Both the position numbers and the translations under genes were made by a program. Below, piece after piece: positions 1 to 5,733 of a DNA stretch of 6,088 nucleotides. Source of the DNA: Sphingomonadaceae bacterium (GTDB lineage Bacteria > Pseudomonadota > Alphaproteobacteria > Sphingomonadales > Sphingomonadaceae); contig CANFIV010000101.1 of the NCBI GenBank assembly GCA_947446935.1, forward strand, positions 1 to 6,088, in the 5' to 3' direction. Within the stretch, counting starts at the first letter, position 1; the number at the start of each line of letters is the position of its first letter. The notes beneath the pieces were generated by a model, which saw nothing but the letters and a program-made list of their open reading frames with translations, searched no databases and was not told the origin of the DNA.

Positions 1-423
1 CGAATCCGCCGCCGTCATGGCATTGAGCGTGAGCAGCCCGAGCGACGGCGGGCAATCGATCAGGCAGATATCATGCCCGGCATCCTCAGCCAGCGCCGAC
101 CGCAGCTTGTGTGTGCGATCGGCCATACTGACCAATTCGACTTCCGCGCCCGACAGATCGACGGTCGCCGGAATGATATCAAGCCCAGGAATTCGCGTCT
201 GAATCATGCATGACGACACGCTCGCCTGTTCGATCAGGAGATCATAGGACGAGCGCTTCCGCTCCGCCGCGCTCACACCAATCCCGGTCGAGGCATTGCC
301 CTGCGGATCGAGATCGAGCAGCAGCACTTTCCAGCCCGTCGCGGCCAGCGCTGTCGCGATGTTGATCGCGGTGGTGGTTTTCCCCACCCCGCCCTTTTGG
401 TTCGCGACGGCAATTGTGATCAT
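1..423 (-). CDS. parA: ParA chromosome-partitioning ATPase (partial, N-terminal 141 codons)
   Basis: ParA/Soj-family ATPase that works with ParB bound at parS to segregate newly replicated origins; it acts as an ATP-dependent, nucleoid-binding dimer. Reading the minus strand from the ATG at 423 gives 141 open codons that leave the window at base 1, about half of the usual 250-270 residues. The deviant Walker A motif KGGVGKTT is at residues 10-17, with the signature lysine K10. The Walker A' region LLLDLDPQGN is at 34-43, and the Walker B region ICLIDCPPSLG at about 119-129 carries D123. The stretch IPATVDLSGAEVELV, typical of the chromosomal ParA subgroup, is at about 84-98. The start overlaps the rsmG stop in an ATGA tetranucleotide, implying translational coupling. 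The nearby parS sites support a chromosomal rather than plasmid role. parB is expected beyond the left edge but is not visible. Confidence 0.95.
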   Translation of the reverse strand, partial: MITIAVANQKGGVGKTTTAINIATALAATGWKVLLLDLDPQGNASTGIGVSAAERKRSSYDLLIEQASVSSCMIQTRIPGLDIIPATVDLSGAEVELVSMADRTHKLRSALAEDAGHDICLIDCPPSLGLLTLNAMTAADS

Positions 424-1103
424 CGGCTGGAACCTCGCAAACGCAAACCGGGTGTGGTCTTGTTGTCTTTCCGCCCCACCAACTGGCCGGTGATGATACC
501 AGCCGAAGGATCGGTCAACGATTGTTCCACGTGGAACACGTGTGACCAGTCATCAGCGAGCGTTTCCAGTTCATGCTGCGCTTTGGCCCCCTTCGGCAAC
601 AACCAAAGTGTGTCCGGTGTGGAAAAACGCGCGGCAACATCCAGCAACCGCTCCAGCGGTGCAAAAGCGCGCGCCGAAATGACGCGCCATTTCCGCTCAG
701 GCAGGTCCTCCACGCGCGAGAGCACGACCTCCACATTTGCCAGTCCAAGCGCCGAAGCGGCCCGCGCCAGCCACTCCGTCCTAAGCCGCCGCGAATCAAC
801 CAGCGTGACTGGGCGCTCGGGCTGGAGCACTGCTATCACGAGACCGGGGAATCCAGCGCCACTGCCGAGATCGAGCCAAGGCCCATCAGGCACTGTTTCA
901 CGTGAAACATCGAGCAGCTGCGCACTGTCCACGATATGGCGCTGCCAGACCTGCTCCAGCGACGCACGCGCTACGAGATTCTGATGTGCGTTCTCCTCCA
1001 CCAGCGCAGAGACAAGTCTTTCGAGCCGCGCCCAGGCCGGTGCATCAACGTCCGGCCGTGATGCCAACCAGTCGCGCGCGTCACTCTCACTCGCGATACT
1101 CAC
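420..1103 (-). CDS. rsmG: 16S rRNA (guanine(527)-N(7))-methyltransferase RsmG (GidB)
   Basis: SAM-dependent methyltransferase that makes m7G527 in 16S rRNA, within the 530 loop of the small subunit; loss in other bacteria gives low-level streptomycin resistance. The 227-residue length is normal for the family. The conserved HIVDS is at residues 56-60 and the SAM-binding motif [11 protein letters not shown] at 77-87. VDS at 102-104 is the acidic strand end, RAFAPL is at 145-150, and LLPKG at 168-172. The start is a GTG at 1103-1101 that overlaps the mnmG stop (GTGA), and the stop overlaps the parA ATG (ATGA), so the gene is tightly coupled on both sides. Two parS palindromes lie in its coding sequence. 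One encodes VSRET (66-70) in the linker before the SAM motif; the other encodes the VFHVEQ segment (189-194) near the C-terminus. The catalytic core looks intact. Confidence 0.97.
   Translation of the reverse strand: MSIASESDARDWLASRPDVDAPAWARLERLVSALVEENAHQNLVARASLEQVWQRHIVDSAQLLDVSRETVPDGPWLDLGSGAGFPGLVIAVLQPERPVTLVDSRRLRTEWLARAASALGLANVEVVLSRVEDLPERKWRVISARAFAPLERLLDVAARFSTPDTLWLLPKGAKAQHELETLADDWSHVFHVEQSLTDPSAGIITGQLVGRKDNKTTPGLRLRGSSR
523..538. promoter_or_regulatory. parS: parS site 1 (ParB-binding centromere site) inside rsmG
   Basis: The sequence TGTTCCACGTGGAACA is a perfect 16-bp palindrome. It matches the widely conserved bacterial parS consensus TGTTNCACGTGAAACA except for G in place of A at position 12, which here keeps the palindrome by pairing with C at position 5. 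It lies in the 3' part of rsmG about 100 bp from the parA start. A second CACGTG core follows at 537-542 but lacks the flanking arms. Expected role: nucleation site for ParB clamps and the segregation complex. Slightly less canonical than the other two sites. Confidence 0.85.
894..909. promoter_or_regulatory. parS: parS site 2 (consensus ParB-binding site) inside rsmG
   Basis: TGTTTCACGTGAAACA, a perfect palindrome and an exact match to the parS consensus. It lies within rsmG, where it encodes VSRET (residues 66-70) in the linker between the HIVDS and [11 protein letters not shown] motifs, a part of the protein free of catalytic residues. It is 371 bp from site 1 and identical in all 16 bases to site 3. 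Confidence 0.95.
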
Positions 1104-2959
1104 GCTGCCACCCGCCGCCGCGCTTGCACCAGCAAGCTTGCAAGCGCTGCCGGCGTGATACCCGCCACACGACCCGCCGCCTCCAGTGTGTCAGGTCTCG
1201 CGCGCTCCAGCCTCTCGATCATCTCGCGCGATAGTCCGGGCACGTCCGCATAAGGAAAATGATCACCCAAAGGCACTGAGGCACTTGCTCGCAGCTGGCG
1301 CAGCTCGGCCTCCTGCCGCGCGAGATAAGGGGCATAGGCCGCATCCTCGGCCATTTCATCCGCCAGATCGGCCTCGGGCACCGCCTCACCCAACCAGGGC
1401 TGGAGCGCGGAAAAATCGACTTCCGGAAAACGCAGCCAGTCTGCAAGCGATCGCCGCACACCGTCATTCCGCACCGCAATTCCACAAGCGGCCAATTCCG
1501 TCGGAAGCACCTCCTTCGTCAATCGCGCCTCGATCCGCACTCGCTCGTCCTGCCGCGCCTTGAACCAGCGCGCCCGCTCCTCCCCAACACACCCCGCCGC
1601 GAGGGCCATTGGCGTCAACCGGGTCGAAGCATTGTTCGCCCTTAACCGAAGCCGATACTCAGCCCGCGCCGTCAACATGCGATAGGGCTCCGAAACACCG
1701 TGCAGCGTCAGGTCGTCAACCATCACCGCCATGTAACTGGAAGCCCGGTCCAACGTGGCGGCCTCGCGTCCCAGCACCGCAGCAGCGGCATGCATCCCCG
1801 CAATCAACCCCTGCGCCGCCGCTTCCTCATATCCGGTCGTCCCGTTGATCTGCCCCGCACAATAGAGGCCCGGCAAACTCCGGACTTCCAAGCTGCGCCT
1901 GAGCGCGCGCGGATCGATATGATCGTACTCCACCGCATATCCGGGCACGAGAATCTCGACAGCCTCCAGTCCCTCGATAGAGCGCATCATCGCCAGTTGC
2001 ACATCAGCTGGCAGAGATGTCGAAACCCCATTCGGATAGATCGCATGGTCATCCAGCCCCTCCGGCTCCAGGAAAACCTGATGCCCATCGCGATCACCGA
2101 ACCGATGGATCTTGTCCTCGATCGAAGGGCAATAGCGCGGCCCCTGCGCATCGATTGCCCCGCTGAAGAGCGGCGAACGGTCGAGCCCTCCGCGAATGAT
2201 CTCGTGAGTACGCGCATTGGTCCGGGCGATTGCGCAAAATACCTGAGGCAGCGGCCGGACCCGGTGGCTGCCCCCGGTCAAAGGTGACATCGTCCAAGGC
2301 TCCGCATCGCTCGGCTGCACCGGCAGGCGGGACCAATCGATTGTCCGTCCATCAAGCCGCGGTGGCGTCCCGGTCTTGAGCCGCGCCATCGGCAGCTCCG
2401 CCGAGCGGAGCTGCTCTGCCAGCCGGTGTGCAGAGCTCTCTCCGATACGGCCGCCCTCCATGCGCTCCTCACCCCGGAACAACCGTCCGCCGAGGAACGT
2501 TCCCGTGCAAAGGACCACCGCACCCGCATCGAGCTCGGTGCCATCGGCGAGCGTAACACCTGTCACAACCCCGCCGACCAGCCTAAGCGCTGCGGCTTCA
2601 CCCGGCACAACGGTCAGGCCCGCCTGTGCCGTCACCATCTGCTGGATCGCTGCGCGAAACAGCTTGCGATCCGCCTGCACGCGAGGGCCTTGCACTGCGC
2701 TGCCCTTGCTGCGGTTGAGCATGCGGTAGTGCAGCGCGGCCGCGTCGGCAGCACGCGCAATCAGCCCATCAAAGGCATCAACCTCGCGAACAAGGTGCCC
2801 CTTGCCGAGCCCGCCGATAGCCGGATTGCACGACATCGCGCCGATCTTCGTCGGATCGAAGCTGACCAGCGCGGTGCGCGCACCCATGCGCGCCGCGACT
2901 GCGGCAGCTTCCACGCCGGCGTGCCCGCCGCCGACCACAATGATGTCAAACCTGTGCAT
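1100..2959 (-). CDS. mnmG: tRNA uridine-5-carboxymethylaminomethyl modification enzyme MnmG (GidA)
   Basis: FAD- and NADH-dependent subunit of the MnmE-MnmG complex, which installs (carboxymethyl)aminomethyl groups on C5 of wobble uridine 34 in a set of tRNAs, using methylene-tetrahydrofolate. Cytoplasmic. The 619-residue length is full for the family. The N-terminal FAD dinucleotide-binding motif [10 protein letters not shown] is at residues 10-19. [20 protein letters not shown] follows at 43-62, then GPRVQADR at 91-98 and the family signature [11 protein letters not shown] at 273-283. The second signature, [17 protein letters not shown], is at 368-384. The C-terminal helical domain that contacts MnmE and tRNA ends in a typical [21 protein letters not shown] tail. 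The start is ATG; no strong Shine-Dalgarno is seen upstream (the bases before it read GCGGCCTC). The stop overlaps the rsmG GTG. The gene follows mnmE after 60 nt that hold a parS site. Confidence 0.99.
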   Translation of the reverse strand: MHRFDIIVVGGGHAGVEAAAVAARMGARTALVSFDPTKIGAMSCNPAIGGLGKGHLVREVDAFDGLIARAADAAALHYRMLNRSKGSAVQGPRVQADRKLFRAAIQQMVTAQAGLTVVPGEAAALRLVGGVVTGVTLADGTELDAGAVVLCTGTFLGGRLFRGEERMEGGRIGESSAHRLAEQLRSAELPMARLKTGTPPRLDGRTIDWSRLPVQPSDAEPWTMSPLTGGSHRVRPLPQVFCAIARTNARTHEIIRGGLDRSPLFSGAIDAQGPRYCPSIEDKIHRFGDRDGHQVFLEPEGLDDHAIYPNGVSTSLPADVQLAMMRSIEGLEAVEILVPGYAVEYDHIDPRALRRSLEVRSLPGLYCAGQINGTTGYEEAAAQGLIAGMHAAAAVLGREAATLDRASSYMAVMVDDLTLHGVSEPYRMLTARAEYRLRLRANNASTRLTPMALAAGCVGEERARWFKARQDERVRIEARLTKEVLPTELAACGIAVRNDGVRRSLADWLRFPEVDFSALQPWLGEAVPEADLADEMAEDAAYAPYLARQEAELRQLRASASVPLGDHFPYADVPGLSREMIERLERARPDTLEAAGRVAGITPAALASLLVQARRRVAA

Positions 2960-3003
2960 GAGGCCGCGATAAGCGATTCGCGGAGTCGCGTCAAAGCAGC
3001 CGG

Positions 3004-3019
3004 TGTTTCACGTGAAACA
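3004..3019. promoter_or_regulatory. parS: parS site 3 (consensus ParB-binding site) in the mnmE-mnmG gap
   Basis: TGTTTCACGTGAAACA, a perfect palindrome and an exact consensus parS. On the minus strand it starts at the very next base after the mnmE stop codon TGA (3022-3020), and it lies 44 nt before the mnmG start. This is the only one of the three sites outside coding sequence. Placement close to gidA/mnmG and parAB is common for chromosomal parS. A ParB-parS complex here could also influence readthrough from mnmE to mnmG, but nothing in the sequence shows that. Confidence 0.95.
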
Positions 3020-4315
3020 TCATTTGCCGATGCAGAACCGACCAAACAGTGCATCCAGCATGTCTTCGGTGCCAGCCCGGCCAACCAACCGATCCAGAGC
3101 GATACGCGCGAGACGCATACCCTCTGCGGCAAGGAGTGGGTCGGATTGGATAGATGCCTCCCGTAAGGACTCCGCAACGTCACCCAGAAGTTGGTGCTGC
3201 CGTGCGTTGAGTGCAACTGCCCCCGGCATGGGCAACGCACCACGTGCATGTTCAAACAGCGCCGCGCGCAATTCCGGCAGCCCCTCGCCCGTCACCGCCG
3301 AAAGGTGGAACTGCGCCCCAGGCTTGGGCTCGGTGTCACTCAGATCGCACCGGGCCGCAATCTCCCACACTACACCGCCGCTCGGCCCACACCCCACCGG
3401 CCCCAGCCACAATACCAGATCAGCCCGCTCGGCCTCAGCCCGGGCCCGAGCAATGCCGATCTGCTCGATTTCACCGGCACCATCCTCGCGCAGCCCTGCC
3501 GTATCGACGAATGTGAACGGCACGCCGCGCAGCGCTACCGCGCGCACCAACACATCGCGGGTTGTGCCCGGCTCGGCAGCGGTGATCGCAGCTTCATCTT
3601 CAACCAAAGCATTGAACAAAGTGGATTTTCCAGCGTTGGGTGGCCCTGCGAGTACGACTCGGAACCCCTCGCGCAGCGGCTCGGCGCGTGGACGCGCCAG
3701 CCAATCTGCAAGATCATCCGCAACCGCCATGCTTGCGGTGCCGAAGCCTGCGGGCAGGCCGCTGCCTCCTTCGTCGATATCGTCATCCCCCGCAAAATCG
3801 AGCGCGGCCTCCAACGCTGACGACAGGGTCAGAACCTGTTCGCGCCAACCGGCCACCAACCGCGAAAGACCGCCGTCGGCCATAGCCATGGCGCTGCGTC
3901 GCTGCAGTTCGGTCTCCGCAGAAAGCAGATCGGCCAGCCCCTCGGCCTCGGCCAGATCGATACGCCCGTTGGCAAAGGCTCGCCGGGTGAACTCACCCGC
4001 CTCGGCACGCCGCAACCCGGGCAGCGCGACCAGCGCGGCCTCCACGGCGGCAACCACCGCGCGGCCGCCGTGAAGGTGCAGTTCTGCGCAGTCCTCGCCC
4101 GTTGCCGTGCCGGGACCCGGCAACCAGAGCACCATGGCCCTGTCGAGCGGAAGACCGCCCGCATCAGCCAGCGCGGCAACAACCGCTCGGCGTGGTGGCG
4201 GTAGCTTTCCGGCCAGGCTTTGGAGTGCAGGCCCTGCCCCAGTCCCGCTGATGCGAATCACCGCAATGGCAGCCGGCGGCGCACCGGAACCCAGCGCAAA
4301 AATCGTATCTGTCAC
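3020..4315 (-). CDS. mnmE: tRNA modification GTPase MnmE (TrmE)
   Basis: K+-dependent GTPase partner of MnmG in wobble-U34 tRNA modification. The start chosen is the GTG at 4315 (MTDTIFALGSGAPPAAIAVIR in part), the normal family N-terminus. The frame stays open 40 codons further upstream, but that extension overlaps the preceding gene and has no family resemblance. The resulting 431 residues are a usual alphaproteobacterial length. Order: formyl-THF-binding N-domain (about 1-118, with LHLHGG at 79-84 and GEFTRRAFANGRIDLAEAEG at 107-126), a helical domain, then an inserted G domain. The G domain has G1 GPPNAGKST at 224-232 with the K+-coordinating N227, G2 TTRD at 251-254, and G3 DTAGLR at 271-276. 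The C-terminal FCIGK motif ends the protein, with its catalytic cysteine C428. The G4 motif, normally NKxD, appears as ARCD at 321-324 and is degenerate. No clear ribosome binding site is visible; the preceding gene stops 22 nt upstream. Confidence 0.98.
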   Translation of the reverse strand: MTDTIFALGSGAPPAAIAVIRISGTGAGPALQSLAGKLPPPRRAVVAALADAGGLPLDRAMVLWLPGPGTATGEDCAELHLHGGRAVVAAVEAALVALPGLRRAEAGEFTRRAFANGRIDLAEAEGLADLLSAETELQRRSAMAMADGGLSRLVAGWREQVLTLSSALEAALDFAGDDDIDEGGSGLPAGFGTASMAVADDLADWLARPRAEPLREGFRVVLAGPPNAGKSTLFNALVEDEAAITAAEPGTTRDVLVRAVALRGVPFTFVDTAGLREDGAGEIEQIGIARARAEAERADLVLWLGPVGCGPSGGVVWEIAARCDLSDTEPKPGAQFHLSAVTGEGLPELRAALFEHARGALPMPGAVALNARQHQLLGDVAESLREASIQSDPLLAAEGMRLARIALDRLVGRAGTEDMLDALFGRFCIGK

Positions 4316-4337
4316 AAGCGTTTGACCGATCAGATGA

Positions 4338-4607
4338 TCAGGATTTCGGCTTTTCGGCACCGGCCTTGAACCCGGCCATTGCCGCGCCAGCCCCTTGCTC
4401 GATAAACTGCTGAAACAGCTTGAGACCCATTTCACCCATTGGCGCGATCTGCTTGGCGAAGCCCTGAAGCTGGTCGACGCTGTTCATGCCCTGCATCGCC
4501 TTGGCGATGGCATCGACATAAACATCGTTGGCGCGGGTGACATCGGGCAGCCCCAGAAACCGGCGGGCTTCCTCGGGCGTGCATTCAACCTCGACGTTTA
4601 CTTTCAT
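4338..4607 (-). CDS. DUF6489-type small protein, function unknown
   Basis: An 89-residue protein, first in the minus-strand block. The start is the ATG at 4607, preceded by a good Shine-Dalgarno (GAAGGTG, ending about 5 nt before the ATG). The frame is open far upstream, but that part lies antisense to the dienelactone hydrolase gene and looks like a shadow. The N-terminus MKVNVEVECTPEEARRFLGLPDV is recognised from memory as the hallmark of the DUF6489 family of Sphingomonadales and relatives, which has no assigned function. The C-terminal half (about 38-83) is amphipathic and helical, with many Met, Gln, Ala and Gly, somewhat like phasin or phasin-like proteins; that is only a resemblance. 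No signal peptide, membrane segment or cysteine-rich site is present apart from C9. It is 22 nt upstream of mnmE and so probably co-transcribed with it. Confidence 0.8.
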   Translation of the reverse strand: MKVNVEVECTPEEARRFLGLPDVTRANDVYVDAIAKAMQGMNSVDQLQGFAKQIAPMGEMGLKLFQQFIEQGAGAAMAGFKAGAEKPKS

Positions 4608-4666
4608 GACGGCACCTTCATGGCTGCGCTCTTTTCGCTCAACGGACTCAAGTCTGTCATGCACGC

Positions 4667-4696
4667 TTGGCAAAGTCCACGGCAGCGGCCTATCTC
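4667..4696 (+). promoter_or_regulatory. Candidate sigma70-type promoter for the DLH gene
   Basis: TTGGCA (4667-4672) resembles a -35 box of the alphaproteobacterial CTTG type. TATCTC (4691-4696) at 18-nt spacing, or CTATCT at 17 nt, could be the -10. Transcription would begin near 4703, leaving a short leader before the ATG at 4734. Found by eye only; the -10 is a weak match. Confidence 0.35.
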
Positions 4697-4719
4697 CTGA
4701 TCGACCAACCGCAATGGCA

Positions 4720-4725
4720 AGAGGA
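4720..4725 (+). promoter_or_regulatory. Ribosome binding site of the DLH gene
   Basis: AGAGGA sits 8 nt before the ATG at 4734. The spacing favours that ATG over the in-frame ATG three codons later (4743). Confidence 0.65.
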
Positions 4726-4733
4726 CAAGCACC

Positions 4734-5432
4734 ATGGGCGAGATGACGACAATCGCGGCCTGGGACGAGCAGGGAGAGATCCCCGTCTACGTCGCCACAC
4801 CAGAAGACCAGACAGAAGCCGCCATCATCGTCATCCCCGAAATCTTCGGGGTGAACGCCGGAATCCGCAAGAAATGCGATGACTGGGCCGCACTCGGCTA
4901 TGTCGCGCTCGCCCCCGATATCTTCTGGCGTTTCGCTCCAGGTGTGGAGCTTGATCCCGATGTGCCCGAACAACTCCAGCAGGCCTTCGGTTATTTCGGG
5001 CAATATGATCCCGATCTCGGCGTGCAGGATATCGAGGCCGCGATCCGCTGGCTGCGACACGAACAGGCGATCGACAAGGTCGGTCTTGTCGGCTTCTGCC
5101 TAGGCGGGCGCATGGCCTACATGGCCGCAGCGCGCACCGATATCGATGCCTCTGTCGGCTATTACGGCGTGATGATCGACCAGATGCTGAGCGAGGCACA
5201 TGCGATTGCCAATCCGCTCATGCTGCACATTCCCACGGCCGATCACTTTGTCGGGCCAGATGCGCAGGCTGCGATCCATGCCGGGCTCGACAGCCATCCC
5301 AAGGTCGTGCTGCATGATTATGTCGGGCTTGATCATGGTTTTGCCGCCGAGATGGGTTCCCGTCGGGATGAGGCCGGAGCGAGCCTCGCCGATCAGCGCA
5401 CGCGCGATTTCTTCAAGGCGCACCTGACCTGA
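4734..5432 (+). CDS. Dienelactone hydrolase (DLH) family alpha/beta hydrolase
   Basis: A 232-residue cytoplasmic alpha/beta hydrolase of the DLH family, whose best-known members open the dienelactone ring in chlorocatechol breakdown using a Cys-His-Asp triad. The nucleophile C122 is in GFCLGG (120-125), D170 in TADHFVG (168-174), and H201 in LDHGF (199-203). E36 in PEIFG (35-39) matches the glutamate that keeps the cysteine inactive until substrate binds. These positions nearly coincide with the E36/C123/D171/H202 numbering recalled for ClcD-type enzymes, so the fold should be complete. No signal peptide is present. There are no catechol-pathway genes alongside, so the natural substrate is unclear; many chromosomal DLH proteins are general carboxylesterases or lactonases. 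It is transcribed away from the mnmE block with its own ribosome binding site and is probably monocistronic. Confidence 0.93.
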   Translation: MGEMTTIAAWDEQGEIPVYVATPEDQTEAAIIVIPEIFGVNAGIRKKCDDWAALGYVALAPDIFWRFAPGVELDPDVPEQLQQAFGYFGQYDPDLGVQDIEAAIRWLRHEQAIDKVGLVGFCLGGRMAYMAAARTDIDASVGYYGVMIDQMLSEAHAIANPLMLHIPTADHFVGPDAQAAIHAGLDSHPKVVLHDYVGLDHGFAAEMGSRRDEAGASLADQRTRDFFKAHLT

Positions 5433-5439
5433 GCCGAAC

Positions 5440-5642
5440 TCACGCCGCGCCGTCGTAACCCGCGATCAGGCGGGCGACGGCGGCGTGGTCCTCCTCGGGC
5501 ACTTCAGGACGCCATATCTCGAAGAGCAGCACCCGGCAGATGAGGCGCGTATTGAGCGCAACCCTGCCGGCGCCGAATCGCGCAAACGCAGCGCGGCCAG
5601 CCCTTCGGCAATGAGGCTTTCAGCGGGCGGAGCGGTTGTCAT
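5440..5642 (-). pseudogene. Probable remnant of an aspartyl/asparaginyl beta-hydroxylase-type gene
   Basis: Two protein-like pieces lie in order on the minus strand but in different frames. From the ATG at 5642 one frame reads MTTAPPAESLIAEGLAALRL, like the N-terminus of a TPR-type protein. A second frame, open after a TGA and ending at the TGA 5442-5440, contains LNTRLIC immediately followed by RVLLFEIWRPEVPEED and then HAAVARLIAGYD. In aspartyl/asparaginyl beta-hydroxylases an NTRLICHLPL-like strand is normally separated by some tens of residues, including the second Fe-binding histidine, from a C-terminal RVxLLFDIWRPEL tail. Here they are fused, as if an internal deletion had occurred. The whole stretch could encode fewer than 70 residues against roughly 200-400 for intact proteins. 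Family assignment is from memory of motifs. An alternative is a chance open frame, or a small unknown gene. Confidence 0.45.
5441..5487. terminator. Long GC-rich imperfect hairpin after the DLH gene, possible terminator
   Basis: CACGCCG (5441-5447) pairs with CGGCGTG (5481-5487), CCGTCG (5450-5455) with CGACGG (5475-5480), and CCCGC (5459-5463) with GCGGG (5470-5474). This gives 18 base pairs, with two small bulges (CG and TAA) on the left arm and a 6-nt loop GATCAG. It starts 9 nt after the DLH stop codon, where a terminator would be expected. There is no T-tract on either strand, so it is not a classical intrinsic terminator; it could be a U-tract-less terminator or an mRNA 3'-end stabiliser. 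It overlaps the tail of the putative gene remnant on the other strand. Confidence 0.4.
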
Positions 5643-5654
5643 CCGCCCGAGACT

Positions 5655-5670
5655 AGCGCAAACCTGCGCT
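5655..5670. repeat. Small inverted repeat upstream of the NTF2-like gene
   Basis: AGCGCA and TGCGCT flank the 4-nt loop AACC, between the start of the gene remnant (minus strand) and the NTF2-like gene (plus strand). It is too short and lacks a T-tract, so a terminator role is unlikely; a regulator half-site pair or chance are equally possible. Confidence 0.3.
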
Positions 5671-5719
5671 GGATCAATGTCAGGCCGCTGCCATGCGTCC
5701 ACAAGGCAGCGTAGCATAT

Positions 5720-5724
5720 AGGAG
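5720..5724 (+). promoter_or_regulatory. Ribosome binding site of the NTF2-like gene
   Basis: AGGAG lies 9 nt before the ATG at 5734 and fixes that start. No convincing -35/-10 pair was found in the roughly 90 nt between the remnant and this gene. Confidence 0.7.
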
Positions 5725-5733
5725 AGAAACCCC

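Larger units (their letters stand above)
4608..4733. other. Divergent intergenic region between the DUF6489-type gene and the DLH gene
   Basis: These 126 nt separate two divergently transcribed genes and must hold the promoters for both directions, unless transcription comes from elsewhere. A candidate plus-strand promoter and two ribosome binding sites (one per direction) are visible. On the minus strand no convincing -35/-10 pair was found; TTGCCA-like hexamers exist but lack a matching -10. No strong operator palindrome was seen. Confidence 0.6.

Noticed and set aside
2426..3166. Plus-strand open frame of 246 codons opposite mnmG
   Set aside because: Antisense to mnmG, Arg/Ala/His-rich with no family motif, and crosses the mnmE-mnmG gap including parS. 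Shadow frame.
3238..3247. Additional CACGTG core inside mnmE as a fourth parS
   Set aside because: The flanks read GCAC and CATG rather than TGTTN and NAACA, so only the 6-bp core matches. The same holds for the core at 537-542.
3003..4073. Long plus-strand open frame (356 codons) opposite mnmE
   Set aside because: It is antisense to a certain gene, rich in Ser, Ala, Arg and Pro with no recognisable domain, and its start ATG lies in the parS palindrome region. Typical shadow frame in GC-rich DNA.
4316..4435. Upstream 40-codon extension of mnmE
   Set aside because: It overlaps the 3' end of the preceding gene and shows no MnmE similarity; the GTG at 4315 gives the normal family N-terminus.
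4608..5060. N-terminal extension of the DUF6489-type gene to an ATG at 5060
   Set aside because: The extension is antisense to the DLH gene and would run through the promoter region; the internal ATG at 4607 has a good ribosome binding site and the family-typical N-terminus.
5715..5720. CATATA as a -10 box for the NTF2-like gene
   Set aside because: No -35-like hexamer is found 16-18 nt upstream, and transcription starting there would remove part of the ribosome binding site.
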